Part shown: one piece after another, positions 9,274-17,696 of the stretch
Position numbering within the stretch: position 1 is the stretch's first letter
How the letters are laid out: every line of letters begins with the position of its first letter
Assembly (NCBI RefSeq): GCF_003391395.1
Contig: NZ_CP024190.1
Coordinates: 3,534,001-3,598,000 of the forward strand
Source of the DNA: Mycobacterium marinum
Lineage (GTDB): Bacteria > Actinomycetota > Actinomycetes > Mycobacteriales > Mycobacteriaceae
Direction: 5' to 3'
DNA: 64,000 nt
Notes under the pieces: generated by a model
What the model saw: the letters and a program-made list of their open reading frames with translations, nothing else
Databases searched by the model: none
What the model was told of the DNA's origin: nothing
Program-made: the position numbers and the translations under genes

Positions 9274-9464
9274 TGGCCGCCCTTTTGGACGTACGCACGA
9301 ACGAAGTCCTCGGCATTCTCCTCGAGCACGTCGTCGATCTCGTCAAGCAGATCGTCGGTGTCTTGAGCTAACTTCTCGCGGCGCTCCTGGCCCGCGGCCG
9401 TGGTGCCGGTGACGTCTTCGTCATCGCCGCCACCACCGCCACGTTTGGTCTGTTCCTGAGCCAT
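9270..9464 (-). CDS. pup: Prokaryotic ubiquitin-like protein Pup
   Basis: Pup is the small disordered tag that PafA attaches to lysines of proteasome substrates. The 64-residue protein starts MAQEQTKRGGGGGDD and ends AYVQKGGQ. The C-terminal Gln means Dop must deamidate it to Glu before ligation. The coiled-coil Mpa-binding segment (LDEIDDVLEENAEDFVRAY) is conserved. The start at 9464 is preferred over an in-frame ATG seven codons upstream (9485). An AGGAGG ribosome-binding site sits 5 nt before 9464, and the shorter form matches M. tuberculosis Rv2111c in length. The stop overlaps the prcB start. Confidence 0.96.
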   Translation of the reverse strand: MAQEQTKRGGGGGDDEDVTGTTAAGQERREKLAQDTDDLLDEIDDVLEENAEDFVRAYVQKGGQ

Positions 9465-9637
9465 CGCCGCCTCCTGCTTCGTCATGGCCGATTAGATGCC
9501 GCGGGGGACGTGACACACGCCCCCGCCGACCCTTTCCCTAACAGTACCGGCCAGCCCCGACCTTTCCGGGTTGAAGCCCTATATGTCGGGCTATGCCGTC
9601 AGCATCTCGCATCACGTGACTGCCGCATCGAGAGCCC

Positions 9638-11146
9638 TCACCTGGTGAGTTGTTCCACCAGCTCGACGGCGCTGTCCACCGAATCCAGCAGCGCTCCGAC
9701 ATGCGCCTTGCTCCCGCGCAGCGGTTCCAGCGTAGGGATACGCACCAGCGAATCCCCACCCAGATCGAAGATCACCGAATCCCAGCTCGCCGCGGCAATA
9801 TCGGCACCAAACCGGCGCAAGCATTCACCGCGGAAGTACGCGCGAGTGTCGGTGGGCGGGTTCTCCACGGCCTCGAGCACCTGGTGTTCGCTGACCAAGC
9901 GCTTCATCGATCCGCGCGCCACCAGGCGGTTGTAGAGCCCCTTGTCCAGCCGGACGTCGGAGTACTGCAGATCGACCAGGTGTAGGCGGGGTGCCGACCA
10001 GTTCAAGTTCTCCCGCTGACGAAAACCTTCGAGCAATCGCAGTTTGGCCGGCCAGTCCAAAATCTCGGCACAATCCATCGGGTCGCGCTCGAGCTGGTCG
10101 AGCACGCCCGCCCAGGTTTCCACGACGTGGGAAGCCCGGGGATCAGGGTCGCGACTATCGACCAGTTTCGCCACCCGTTCGAGGTAAATCCGTTGTAATG
10201 CAAGAGCGGTCAGTTCACGGCCGTCGAGAAGCGCCACTGCCGTCCGCAGCGAGGGATCACGGCTGATGGCGTGCACCGCGTGTACCGGGCGGGCCAGCGC
10301 CAAGTCGGTCAAGTCGATGCCGTGCGCCGGACCATCCTCGATCAGATCGAGCACCAGCGCAGTGGTGCCGAGCTTCAGGTAGGTCGACGTCTCAGACAGG
10401 TTGGCGTCGCCGATGATGACGTGCAGCCGGCGGTACCTGTCGGCGTCAGCGTGCGGTTCGTCGCGGGTGTTGATGATGCCGCGCTTGAGCGTGGTCTCCA
10501 AGCCAACCTCGACCTCGATGTAGTCGGATCGCTGGGACAGCTGGAAGCCCGGCTCATCACCGGAGGGCCCGATGCCGACCCGGCCGGAGCCCGTGACCAC
10601 CTGTCGAGACGCCAGAAAGGTCGTCAGACCGGCAATGATGGCCGAAAACGGGGTCTGCCGGCTCATCAGGTAGTTCTCGTGCGATCCGTAGGACGCGCCC
10701 TTGCCGTCGACGTTGTTCTTGTACAGCTGCAGCTTCGCGGCACCGGGGACGCTGGCGACATGGCGGGCCGCGGCCTCCATCACCCGCTCACCGGCTTTGT
10801 CCCAGATCACCGCGTCGAGCGGATCGGTGCATTCGGGCGCCGAGTACTCGGGGTGTGCGTGGTCGACGTACAGCCGCGCCCCGTTGGTCAGGATCATGTT
10901 TGCCGCGCCGACCTCGTCAGCATCCACCACCGGCGGTGGACCCGCGGAGCGGCTCAGGTCGAAACCCCGAGCGTCGCGCAGCGGTGATTCCACCTCGTAA
11001 TCCCACCGGGTCCGTTTGGCGCGCTGGATGCCGGCGGCCGCGGCATAGGCCAGCACCGCCTGCGTCGAAGTGAGGATCGGGTTGGCGGTCGGGTCCGACG
11101 GCGACGAGATGCCGTACTCGACCTCCGTTCCGATAATCCGTTGCAT
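9638..11146 (-). CDS. dop: Pup deamidase/depupylase Dop
   Basis: Dop deamidates the C-terminal Gln of Pup and also removes Pup from conjugates. It is a structural paralogue of PafA. The 502-residue sequence begins MQRIIGTEVEYGISSP, with the metal-ligand Glu at residue 8. Conserved blocks include GARLYVDHAHPEYSAPEC, NVDGKGASYGSHENYL and IINTRDEPHADADRYRRLHV. The characteristic Dop loop (about residues 40-78) separates it from PafA. It corresponds to M. tuberculosis Rv2112c. The gene lies 173 bp upstream of pup on the same strand, and its product makes the Gln-ending Pup usable by PafA. Confidence 0.95.
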   Translation of the reverse strand: MQRIIGTEVEYGISSPSDPTANPILTSTQAVLAYAAAAGIQRAKRTRWDYEVESPLRDARGFDLSRSAGPPPVVDADEVGAANMILTNGARLYVDHAHPEYSAPECTDPLDAVIWDKAGERVMEAAARHVASVPGAAKLQLYKNNVDGKGASYGSHENYLMSRQTPFSAIIAGLTTFLASRQVVTGSGRVGIGPSGDEPGFQLSQRSDYIEVEVGLETTLKRGIINTRDEPHADADRYRRLHVIIGDANLSETSTYLKLGTTALVLDLIEDGPAHGIDLTDLALARPVHAVHAISRDPSLRTAVALLDGRELTALALQRIYLERVAKLVDSRDPDPRASHVVETWAGVLDQLERDPMDCAEILDWPAKLRLLEGFRQRENLNWSAPRLHLVDLQYSDVRLDKGLYNRLVARGSMKRLVSEHQVLEAVENPPTDTRAYFRGECLRRFGADIAAASWDSVIFDLGGDSLVRIPTLEPLRGSKAHVGALLDSVDSAVELVEQLTR

Positions 11147-11442
11147 GCCTAGAGCCTAGGCCCGCCGACCCAGACCATCTCGGCGGCCCGTGCCGCGGGC
11201 GAGGTGGGCGTCCCCGGGCCGGCAAGCCGCGCTTTGACAGCAACCTCCGCAATTCGTGATACAAGTTGCCCGCACGCCTAGTGGTGCGGGCCGCGCGGGG
11301 TTGATACGGTCTCGGCTGACCGTCGCATCGAGTCCCTCGGAGAATCTACGTTGACGTTAAAAGTCTTGCAGCCGTTGCTATTTCCGATGAGTTTGCCAAC
11401 TTCTCCGCGCACCGCCGGCGCGGCTACCCCAGGCGGCCAACG
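11147..11442. other. Divergent intergenic region between dop and the DUF2314 gene
   Basis: About 296 bp separate the divergent dop start and the GTG start at 11443, so promoters for both directions should lie here. No operator or RNA gene was recognised. A short reading frame on the plus strand from a TTG near 11352 ends with a TGA overlapping the 11443 start. It lacks any family resemblance and is not called as a gene. Confidence 0.5.
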
Positions 11443-12717
11443 GTGAGCCCGAACCCTTTTCAGCAAGGACAGGACGTCACCGACCTGATTCCGGCCGGGC
11501 CGCTGCTCGACGGTGGGATTGCCTTCACATTCGCCATCTATTACCTGCCCATGCCTGCCGCAGACCCCTTCGACACCTTGGATGAACTGCTGGCGAACAC
11601 ATCCGCCGGATTTCACCAGGTGGAGTCCATCAGCGGTGACGAGACGGAGCCGACGGTATGTGCCTTCGTCAATATCGATCCGCGTAACGACTATCCCCCG
11701 CCGGATCCGGAATTTGTTGAACTCTTCAACTACGGAGTCGGCCCGCAGCTGGCCATCGCTCTACAGTCCACCCAGGCCGCGTTCATCCTCAACTTCAGCT
11801 GCCCGATTGAGCAGGCTCGGGATTGTCTTCGTGCCGCACAGCAGCTAACGGGTAGCCTCGCGGCCGCCACCGGCGGCCTGATTTGGGATGCCGAAACTAG
11901 ACAGATATTCACGCCGGCCGCCTGGCAGGAAATCAGGGTCGATCGATGGACCAGACCAACCCCAGATGTTGACGACCATACGATCATTCACGCCTACGAG
12001 ATCAATGGCCAGATGCGAGTCGTCACGCTGGGAATGGCGAAGTTTGGGCTGCCCGACGTAGTGGTAAACCAGGTGCCGCGGTCGGTATGCAGCAACGTCG
12101 GACAGCTCGTGAGCGCGTTCTGCCAGGCGATCGCTGATCGGCCCGTTGTCGAACGTCCCGGAGAATTCGATCTGGATTACCGGCGTTTGAGGCCCAACGC
12201 GACCGGGGCCGCGCCGCTCACGGTGAGAATGGGCGAGCACCACGACGGCGACCCGGTGAACCGGCTACTCGAGATCACCTTCGACCGAGGGCCGGGCCAG
12301 GACGCTCCGGCCCGTCGGCACGCGATTCTCTGCGCCGCGTTCGACTCCGGAGCTTCGATCGTTCCCGCTACGCACAACGACGCATTGGCAGCCGCCAGCC
12401 GATCCGCGCGAGCAAAGCTGCCCGCGCTGCGCGCCGCGTTCAACGAAGGGCTGCCGCCCGGCGAGTTTATGCAAGTCAAGGCTCCTTTTGAGGGCCCGGA
12501 CGGCACCCGGGAGTACATGTGGGTGGACGTAGTTACGTGGAACGGCGACGAGATCACGGGACCGCTGGCCAACAAACCGTTCAACATCGCCGGTCTGCAC
12601 CCCGGGCAGGTAGTAGTGGTCGCGCAGTCCACCGTCTTTGATTACAAGCACAAACGCAGTGACGGCACGATCGACGGGAATGAAACCGAAAAGCACATCA
12701 TCAGCACGTTGAACTAG
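11443..12717 (+). CDS. DUF2314 domain-containing protein of unknown function
   Basis: This is a 424-residue cytosolic protein without a signal peptide or membrane segments. The C-terminal roughly 100 residues (about 325-424) resemble DUF2314: a PGEFMQVKAPFEGPDG strand, then REYMWVDVVTWNGDEITG, LANKPFNIAGLHPGQVVVV and VFDYKHKRSDGTIDGNETE. The N-terminal 300 residues show no fold I can name. The GTG start at 11443 has only a weak AGGCGG upstream, so the start is uncertain. The gene lies between dop and the Rv2113 homologue, where M. tuberculosis has no such gene as far as I recall. It is followed after 40 bp by the membrane protein gene, which may be co-transcribed. Confidence 0.75.
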   Translation: MSPNPFQQGQDVTDLIPAGPLLDGGIAFTFAIYYLPMPAADPFDTLDELLANTSAGFHQVESISGDETEPTVCAFVNIDPRNDYPPPDPEFVELFNYGVGPQLAIALQSTQAAFILNFSCPIEQARDCLRAAQQLTGSLAAATGGLIWDAETRQIFTPAAWQEIRVDRWTRPTPDVDDHTIIHAYEINGQMRVVTLGMAKFGLPDVVVNQVPRSVCSNVGQLVSAFCQAIADRPVVERPGEFDLDYRRLRPNATGAAPLTVRMGEHHDGDPVNRLLEITFDRGPGQDAPARRHAILCAAFDSGASIVPATHNDALAAASRSARAKLPALRAAFNEGLPPGEFMQVKAPFEGPDGTREYMWVDVVTWNGDEITGPLANKPFNIAGLHPGQVVVVAQSTVFDYKHKRSDGTIDGNETEKHIISTLN

Positions 12718-12757
12718 CACAGCAGCAACGGTTGGCCGCCGCTAGGGTTGAGCCGGC

Positions 12758-13942
12758 ATGAACCCTTCCCCGCACCGCGCTCCGGCACGCCGAGACCCGT
12801 CGAGTGCCGCGGCGGAAAGCTGGTTTCTGGAACGGGGCTTGCCCGCGGTGCTGACCCGGCGGGCCCGCTGGCGGCGGCTGTGGTCACGGTCTGCCCCGGT
12901 ACTGGCCGCGTACGCGACACTGCACTGCTGGACGCTCCCGATTCTGCTGATCACCCACGGCGACGAGGTCGTCATCGATGGGCAACCGACCCCCCGCGAG
13001 TGGGTGCTGGTGACCCTGGTCGCGATCGCACCGGTCTTGATCACGTTGGTCGGCTGGCTGGTGTCGCGACTGTCCGACAGCCGGAAGCGTTCGGTGGCGG
13101 CGACCGTGGCGGTCAGCCTGGTGGCAATCGTCCTGATCGTTGAAACCTCGGTGTCTCATCTGCCGGACGCGGCCCTGGCCGCGGTGATGGTGCTGTTGCT
13201 CACCGGTAGCGGTGTCGGATCGGTCACCGGATGGTCGGTCCGAATGACGCTGTCGCACCTGGCGACGATCGGCGCCCTGGCGGTTCGGGCCTTGCCGATC
13301 GTTCTGCTGACCACGTTGGTCTTCTTCAACAGCAACATCTGGCTGATGGCCTCCACAATCAGCGCGGAGCGGCTGGCCGTGGCCATCGCATTTCTGGTCG
13401 GCATCGCGAGCGTATTCGTCATCTCCACCACCGCGGAGCGGATCAAACCCATGCTGCAGGCACCGACCGTGCAGCCCAAGAACTGCCAGGAACTGGCCGA
13501 CACCCCGTTTGCGGCGATGCCGGATCCGCCGACCAGCCTGCCACTGACCCGAGCCGAGCGGGCCAATGTGGTCTTCGTGCTCACCGCCCACCAGTTGGTG
13601 CAGATCATGGTGGTGGCGATGCTGACCGCCACCATCTACGTGATCCTCGGGCTGATCGTGCTCAGCCCAGCCCTGCTCCAGGAATGGAGCCACAACGTGT
13701 CCAGCAATGCGACCGTGCTGGGCCTGACCGTGCCGGTGCCGGATTCGTTGGTCCATCTCTGTCTGTTCATTGGCGCGTTGACGTTCATGTACATCAGCGC
13801 CCGCGCAGTTGGTGACGCCGAATACCGTGCGACATTCGTCGACCCGCTCATCGAGAACCTGCACATCACCTTGATCGCACGCAGCCGCTACCGCGCCAAC
13901 AACGATGGCACCGATGTTGACGCCAGTCCCGGCGGTGATTAA
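12758..13942 (+). CDS. Polytopic membrane protein, Rv2113 homologue
   Basis: This is a 394-residue integral membrane protein with roughly seven to nine hydrophobic segments, for example VLAAYATLHCWTLPILL, WVLVTLVAIAPVLITLVGWL and MVVAMLTATIYVILGLIVL. The cytosolic N-terminus is basic and Arg-rich. It corresponds by position and appearance to M. tuberculosis Rv2113, a conserved membrane protein of unknown function. No transporter or enzyme motif was recognised. The stop overlaps the probable start of the next gene by a few bases, which suggests coupled translation with the Rv2114 homologue. Confidence 0.85.
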   Translation: MNPSPHRAPARRDPSSAAAESWFLERGLPAVLTRRARWRRLWSRSAPVLAAYATLHCWTLPILLITHGDEVVIDGQPTPREWVLVTLVAIAPVLITLVGWLVSRLSDSRKRSVAATVAVSLVAIVLIVETSVSHLPDAALAAVMVLLLTGSGVGSVTGWSVRMTLSHLATIGALAVRALPIVLLTTLVFFNSNIWLMASTISAERLAVAIAFLVGIASVFVISTTAERIKPMLQAPTVQPKNCQELADTPFAAMPDPPTSLPLTRAERANVVFVLTAHQLVQIMVVAMLTATIYVILGLIVLSPALLQEWSHNVSSNATVLGLTVPVPDSLVHLCLFIGALTFMYISARAVGDAEYRATFVDPLIENLHITLIARSRYRANNDGTDVDASPGGD

Positions 13943-14576
13943 CTTCACGCTGGTGTCCGTACCCGAGCAGGTAGAAGACTTATCCGGGAAACGCTACGGC
14001 GAGGTGCTTCTCGTCGAAATCGGTGAATCCGGTCCACAAGCCACCGTCTACAACAGCTTTCCGCTCAACGATTGCCCCGCTGAACTGTGGTCCGCCCTGG
14101 ACGCGCAAGCCCTGGCCGCCGAAAACGGGGTGGCCGCAGCCCTGCTCAACGGGCCCCGCTACTGGCTGATGAACAGCATCGAGAAGGAGCCCCAGGGGCT
14201 GCCGGAGACCAAGACATTCGGCGGAATCGAAATGCTCAAGCAGGCAACCGTGCAGATGTCGTCGATGAGCCCCGCCCCCTACACCGTCAATCGGGTGAAC
14301 CGTCACACGGTGTTTGTCTTCAACGCCGGCGAAGAGATCTACGAACTCATCGACCCGGGTGGACAACGCTGGGTAATGCAGACCTGGAGCCAGGTGGTGG
14401 ACCCCAACCTTGCCCGCGCCGACCTACCCGGCCTGGCCACACGACTGGACCTACCAGAAGGATGGTCCTATGAGCCGCGCGTGCTGGCCGAGATAATGCG
14501 GGTGGACACCACCGACCGCCCCGCGCACGTGACGCAGGACGACCTGTCCAACAGCTACTCGCTCGAGGTCGACTGA
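13935..14576 (+). CDS. Conserved hypothetical protein, Rv2114 homologue
   Basis: This is a soluble protein of about 213 residues starting VINFTLVSVPEQVEDLSGKR. It contains GEVLLVEIGESGPQATVYNS, FVFNAGEEIYELIDPGGQRW and a C-terminal LSNSYSLEVD. No named domain was recognised. By position it corresponds to M. tuberculosis Rv2114. The GTG at 13935 overlaps the upstream stop by 8 bp. An upstream ATG at 13905 (223 aa) and a downstream GTG at 13953 (207 aa, the length reported for Rv2114) are alternatives, and none has a strong ribosome-binding site. It ends 22 bp from the convergent mpa stop. Confidence 0.8.
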   Translation: MINFTLVSVPEQVEDLSGKRYGEVLLVEIGESGPQATVYNSFPLNDCPAELWSALDAQALAAENGVAAALLNGPRYWLMNSIEKEPQGLPETKTFGGIEMLKQATVQMSSMSPAPYTVNRVNRHTVFVFNAGEEIYELIDPGGQRWVMQTWSQVVDPNLARADLPGLATRLDLPEGWSYEPRVLAEIMRVDTTDRPAHVTQDDLSNSYSLEVD

Positions 14577-14598
14577 GCCTCTTACGGGTAGCCCCCCC

Positions 14599-16428
14599 TT
14601 ACAGGTACTGGCCGAGGTTGGACTCGGTGTCGATCGCGCGGCTGGCGCTCGACGACTTGCCGGTCACCAGGGTGCGGATGTAGACGATCCGCTCGCCCTT
14701 CTTACCCGAGATCCGTGCCCAGTCATCGGGGTTGGTGGTGTTGGGCAGGTCCTCGTTCTCGGCGAACTCGTCGACGATCGAGTCGAGCAGGTGCTGAATA
14801 CGCAGGCCTGGCTGGCCGGTCTCGAGCACCGACTTGATCGCATTCTTCTTGGCTCGGTCGACAACGTTCTGGATCATCGCCCCGGAGTTGAAGTCCTTGA
14901 AGTACATGACTTCCTTGTCACCGTTGGCGTAGGTGACCTCCAGGAACCGGTTGTCGTCGATCTCGGCGTACATCCGATCGACGACCTTTTCGATCATCGC
15001 CTTGATGCATGCCGGGCGGTCGCCCTCGAACTCGGCAAGGTCGTCGGCATGCACCGGCAGCGTCTCGGTGAGGTACTTCGAGTAGATGTCCTGTGCCGCT
15101 TCGGCGTCGGGCCGCTCGATCTTGATCTTCACGTCCAGTCGCCCTGGCCGCAGAATGGCCGGATCGATCATGTCCTCGCGGTTGGAAGCACCGATGACGA
15201 TGACGTTCTCGAGTCCCTCCACCCCGTCGATCTCGCTGAGTAGCTGCGGAACCACCGTGGTCTCGACATCGGAGGAAACCCCGGTGCCGCGAGTACGGAA
15301 GATCGAGTCCATCTCGTCGAAGAACACGATCACCGGTGTGCCCTCGGAGGCCTTCTCCCTGGCCCGCTGGAAGATCAGCCGGATGTGACGCTCGGTTTCA
15401 CCGACGAACTTGTTCAGCAGCTCGGGGCCTTTGATGTTGAGGAAGTACGACTTCGCCTCGCGAGAGTCATCACCGCGGACCTCGGCCATCTTCTTGGCCA
15501 ACGAGTTGGCCACGGCCTTGGCGATCAGTGTCTTGCCGCAACCAGGCGGGCCGTAGAGCAGCACGCCTTTCGGCGGGCGCAGCGCGTACTCCCGGTACAG
15601 CTCCTTGTGCAGGAACGGCAGCTCGACCGCGTCACGAATCTGTTCGATCTGGCGTGTCAGGCCACCGATGTCCTCGTAGCTGACATCGGGCACCTCTTCG
15701 AGCACCAGATCCTCGACCTCGGCCTTGGGGATGCGCTCAAAGGCGTAGCCAGCCTTGGTGTCGACGAGAAGCGAGTCACCCGGACGCAGCTTGCGCGGCT
15801 TCGTGTCGTCGTTGAGCGCGTCGGGAAAACCATCCGGCAGGTCCTCGGCAACCAGCGGCTCAGCCAACCAGACGATGCGTTCCTCGTCCGCGTGGCCGAC
15901 GACCAGTGCCCGATGGCCATCAGCGAGCACCTCCCGCAAGGTGGAGATCTCGCCGACCGATTCGAACGTGCCGGCCTCTACGACGGTCAGGGCCTCATTG
16001 AGCCGAACCGTCTGGCCCTTCCGCAGCGACGAAACTTCGATGTTGGGCGAGCAGGTCAGGCGCATCTTGCGGCCGGAGGTGAACACGTCGACCGTGTCGT
16101 CGTCGTGCGTCGACAGCAGAACGCCATAACCGCTGGGCGGTTGCCCCAACCGGTCGACCTCTTCGCGCAGCGCCAGCAACTGCTGTCGGGCTTCTTTAAG
16201 AGTTTCCATTAATTTGGAGTTGCGGGCGGCGAGCGAGTCGATGCGGGCTTCGAGCTGATGCACATCGCGGGCAGACCGCGCCGTGCCTTGCGGCCCAACC
16301 GCGCTCTCGAGTTGCTCACGCAGCACCGCGGCTTCACGCCGCAGCTGTTCTAATTCGGCAGCATCATTGCTGGACAAGGGGGTGTCATCGGGTGTCCCGA
16401 ATGCTTCAGAACGCTCTGAATCAGCCAT
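14599..16428 (-). CDS. mpa: Mycobacterial proteasome ATPase Mpa (ARC)
   Basis: Mpa is the hexameric AAA+ unfoldase that captures pupylated substrates and feeds them into the 20S core. The 609-residue protein has an N-terminal coiled coil (about residues 20-80) that binds Pup, and two OB folds. Its single AAA module contains Walker A GPPGCGKTLIAKA and Walker B VIVFFDEMDSIF. The C-terminal GQYL tail docks into PrcA. The ATG at 16428 is preferred over 16446: a GAAAGGAG ribosome-binding site lies 6 nt upstream and the length equals M. tuberculosis Rv2115c. The gene is separated from pup-prcBA by four genes but is functionally part of the same pathway. Confidence 0.95.
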   Translation of the reverse strand: MADSERSEAFGTPDDTPLSSNDAAELEQLRREAAVLREQLESAVGPQGTARSARDVHQLEARIDSLAARNSKLMETLKEARQQLLALREEVDRLGQPPSGYGVLLSTHDDDTVDVFTSGRKMRLTCSPNIEVSSLRKGQTVRLNEALTVVEAGTFESVGEISTLREVLADGHRALVVGHADEERIVWLAEPLVAEDLPDGFPDALNDDTKPRKLRPGDSLLVDTKAGYAFERIPKAEVEDLVLEEVPDVSYEDIGGLTRQIEQIRDAVELPFLHKELYREYALRPPKGVLLYGPPGCGKTLIAKAVANSLAKKMAEVRGDDSREAKSYFLNIKGPELLNKFVGETERHIRLIFQRAREKASEGTPVIVFFDEMDSIFRTRGTGVSSDVETTVVPQLLSEIDGVEGLENVIVIGASNREDMIDPAILRPGRLDVKIKIERPDAEAAQDIYSKYLTETLPVHADDLAEFEGDRPACIKAMIEKVVDRMYAEIDDNRFLEVTYANGDKEVMYFKDFNSGAMIQNVVDRAKKNAIKSVLETGQPGLRIQHLLDSIVDEFAENEDLPNTTNPDDWARISGKKGERIVYIRTLVTGKSSSASRAIDTESNLGQYL

Positions 16429-16589
16429 GTTGCGCTCCTTTCCCACACCAGGAATGGTGCAGCGGATACCCCAACGCTACCGGCGATCGCGGCTTCATGT
16501 GCGGAACCAAATGCCGTTGAAAAGTTACAAGTTGAAGTCCACTGGTAATCTCGGCTACCACTTGGGCCGACAGAAAGGAGCGCCGCGAC

Positions 16590-16725
16590 GTGAAATCCCT
16601 AGCCACAGCCGCTGCGGTCCTGATGCCGATGGGCGCCGCGCCCGAGGGTGTGATTTGCACTCCATCTTCGCGAGTGTCGTCTTCGCGAACTTCCCTGAAA
16701 CGCCGATAGCCGACCCCGCCGCTGG
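16590..16725 (+). pseudogene. Possible decayed 5' end of a Mtb12/CFP-2-like secreted protein gene
   Basis: A GTG at 16590, 9 nt after a GAAAGGAG ribosome-binding site, opens a 39-residue frame starting VKSLATAAAVLMPMGAAPEG. This looks like the export signal of the mycobacterial CFP-2/Mtb12 family. The frame then runs into basic low-complexity sequence and stops at 16709. Another plus frame continues with FASVVFANFPETPIADPAAG, which resembles the start of a mature Mtb12-type protein. This pattern suggests a frameshifted remnant directly upstream of lppK, whose product shares the same fold family. The call rests on short, low-complexity similarity and may be coincidental. Confidence 0.35.
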
Positions 16726-17373
16726 ATGCACCGAAACCGCCGCTTGGCCGTCACCGCCATCACCGCCATCACCGCCGTGGCGACGTTGGGGGTCGCGGGG
16801 TGTTCACCGTCACCGGACAACGCCGAGAACTCGACGTCGACCGTGGCACCACCGCCACCGGCCGCACCCAGTGCCCTGCCGGTCCCACCATCCGCTCCGC
16901 TGCCACCCCCCGAAGCCCTAGTCGATGTGTTGTCCCGGCTCGCCGATCCGAACATTCCGGGAGACAAGAAACTGGACCTGGTTGAGGGTTCAACCCCGGA
17001 CACCGCTGCGGCCCTGGACCGGTTCACCACCGCCGCCCGAGATGGCGGGTACCTGCCGATGAACTTCGCTGCCAACGACCTCGCATGGTCGGCGACCAAT
17101 CCGTCCGATGTGGTGGCAACCGTCGTCGTCACCACCGCCCAACCGGAGAATCGCGAGTTCACGTTCCCGATGGAGTTCACGCCGATCCACGGCGGGTGGC
17201 AGCTATCCCAGCGAACCTCGGAGATGCTGTTGGCTCTCGGCAATTCCCGGACATCCCAGACATCTAGTCCTGGCACTGCCCCCAACCCAGAACCTGCCCC
17301 GGTCGAGCCGGCCCCCGAAGAAAGCCCACCAGCGACTGGGTCTGTCGCCCCGTCTTCGAGTCCTCCCGGCTGA
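16726..17373 (+). CDS. lppK: Lipoprotein LppK
   Basis: This is a 215-residue predicted lipoprotein, homologous to M. tuberculosis LppK (Rv2116); its function is unknown. The signal peptide MHRNRRLAVTAITAI... ends in the lipobox GVAGC (Cys at residue 26). A Pro/Ala-rich linker follows. The conserved domain contains LVDVLSRLADPNIPGDKKL, DLVEG and FTFPMEFTPIHGGWQLSQRT, which resembles the Mtb12 low-molecular-weight antigen family. A second Pro/Ser-rich tail closes the protein. It is divergent from mpa (about 297 bp between the starts) and lies 8 bp upstream of the DUF503 gene. Confidence 0.85.
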   Translation: MHRNRRLAVTAITAITAVATLGVAGCSPSPDNAENSTSTVAPPPPAAPSALPVPPSAPLPPPEALVDVLSRLADPNIPGDKKLDLVEGSTPDTAAALDRFTTAARDGGYLPMNFAANDLAWSATNPSDVVATVVVTTAQPENREFTFPMEFTPIHGGWQLSQRTSEMLLALGNSRTSQTSSPGTAPNPEPAPVEPAPEESPPATGSVAPSSSPPG

Positions 17374-17381
17374 GTCTGCGG

Positions 17382-17684
17382 ATGTGGATCGGCTGGCTGG
17401 AGTTCGATGTGTTGCTGGGCGACGTGCGATCACTCAAACAAAAGCGGTCGGTGGTCCGCCCGGTTGTCGCGGAGCTCAGGCGCAAGTTCGCCGTGTCGGC
17501 CGCCGAGACCGGATCACTCGAGCTGCACCGACGGGCCGGAATTGGGGTCGCCGTGGTGTCCAGTGAGCGCAGCCATGCCGTTGATGTCCTCGACGCGGCC
17601 GAACGCCTGGTAGCCGCGCACCCCGAGTTCGAACTGTTGTCGGCGCACCGCGTCCTGCACCGCAGCGAGGACTGGCTCGGTTAG
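17382..17684 (+). CDS. DUF503 family protein, Rv2117 homologue
   Basis: This is a 100-residue protein of the DUF503 (YlxP-like) family. In other bacteria the family is often encoded beside ribosome-maturation genes, but its mycobacterial role is unknown. The sequence shows the family pattern: a short N-terminal strand (MWIGWLEFDVLLGDVRSLKQ) and KRSVVRPVVAELRRKFAVSA, followed by a ferredoxin-like remainder ending HRSEDWLG. The start follows the lppK stop by 8 bp, so the two genes probably share a transcript. The stop lies 12 bp from the convergent trmI stop. Confidence 0.85.
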   Translation: MWIGWLEFDVLLGDVRSLKQKRSVVRPVVAELRRKFAVSAAETGSLELHRRAGIGVAVVSSERSHAVDVLDAAERLVAAHPEFELLSAHRVLHRSEDWLG

Positions 17685-17696
17685 GCCTGTTCCCGG

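Noticed and set aside
9465..9485. Longer Pup starting seven codons upstream
   Set aside because: There is no ribosome-binding site there. AGGAGG sits 5 nt before the ATG at 9464, and the 64-residue form matches known Pup.
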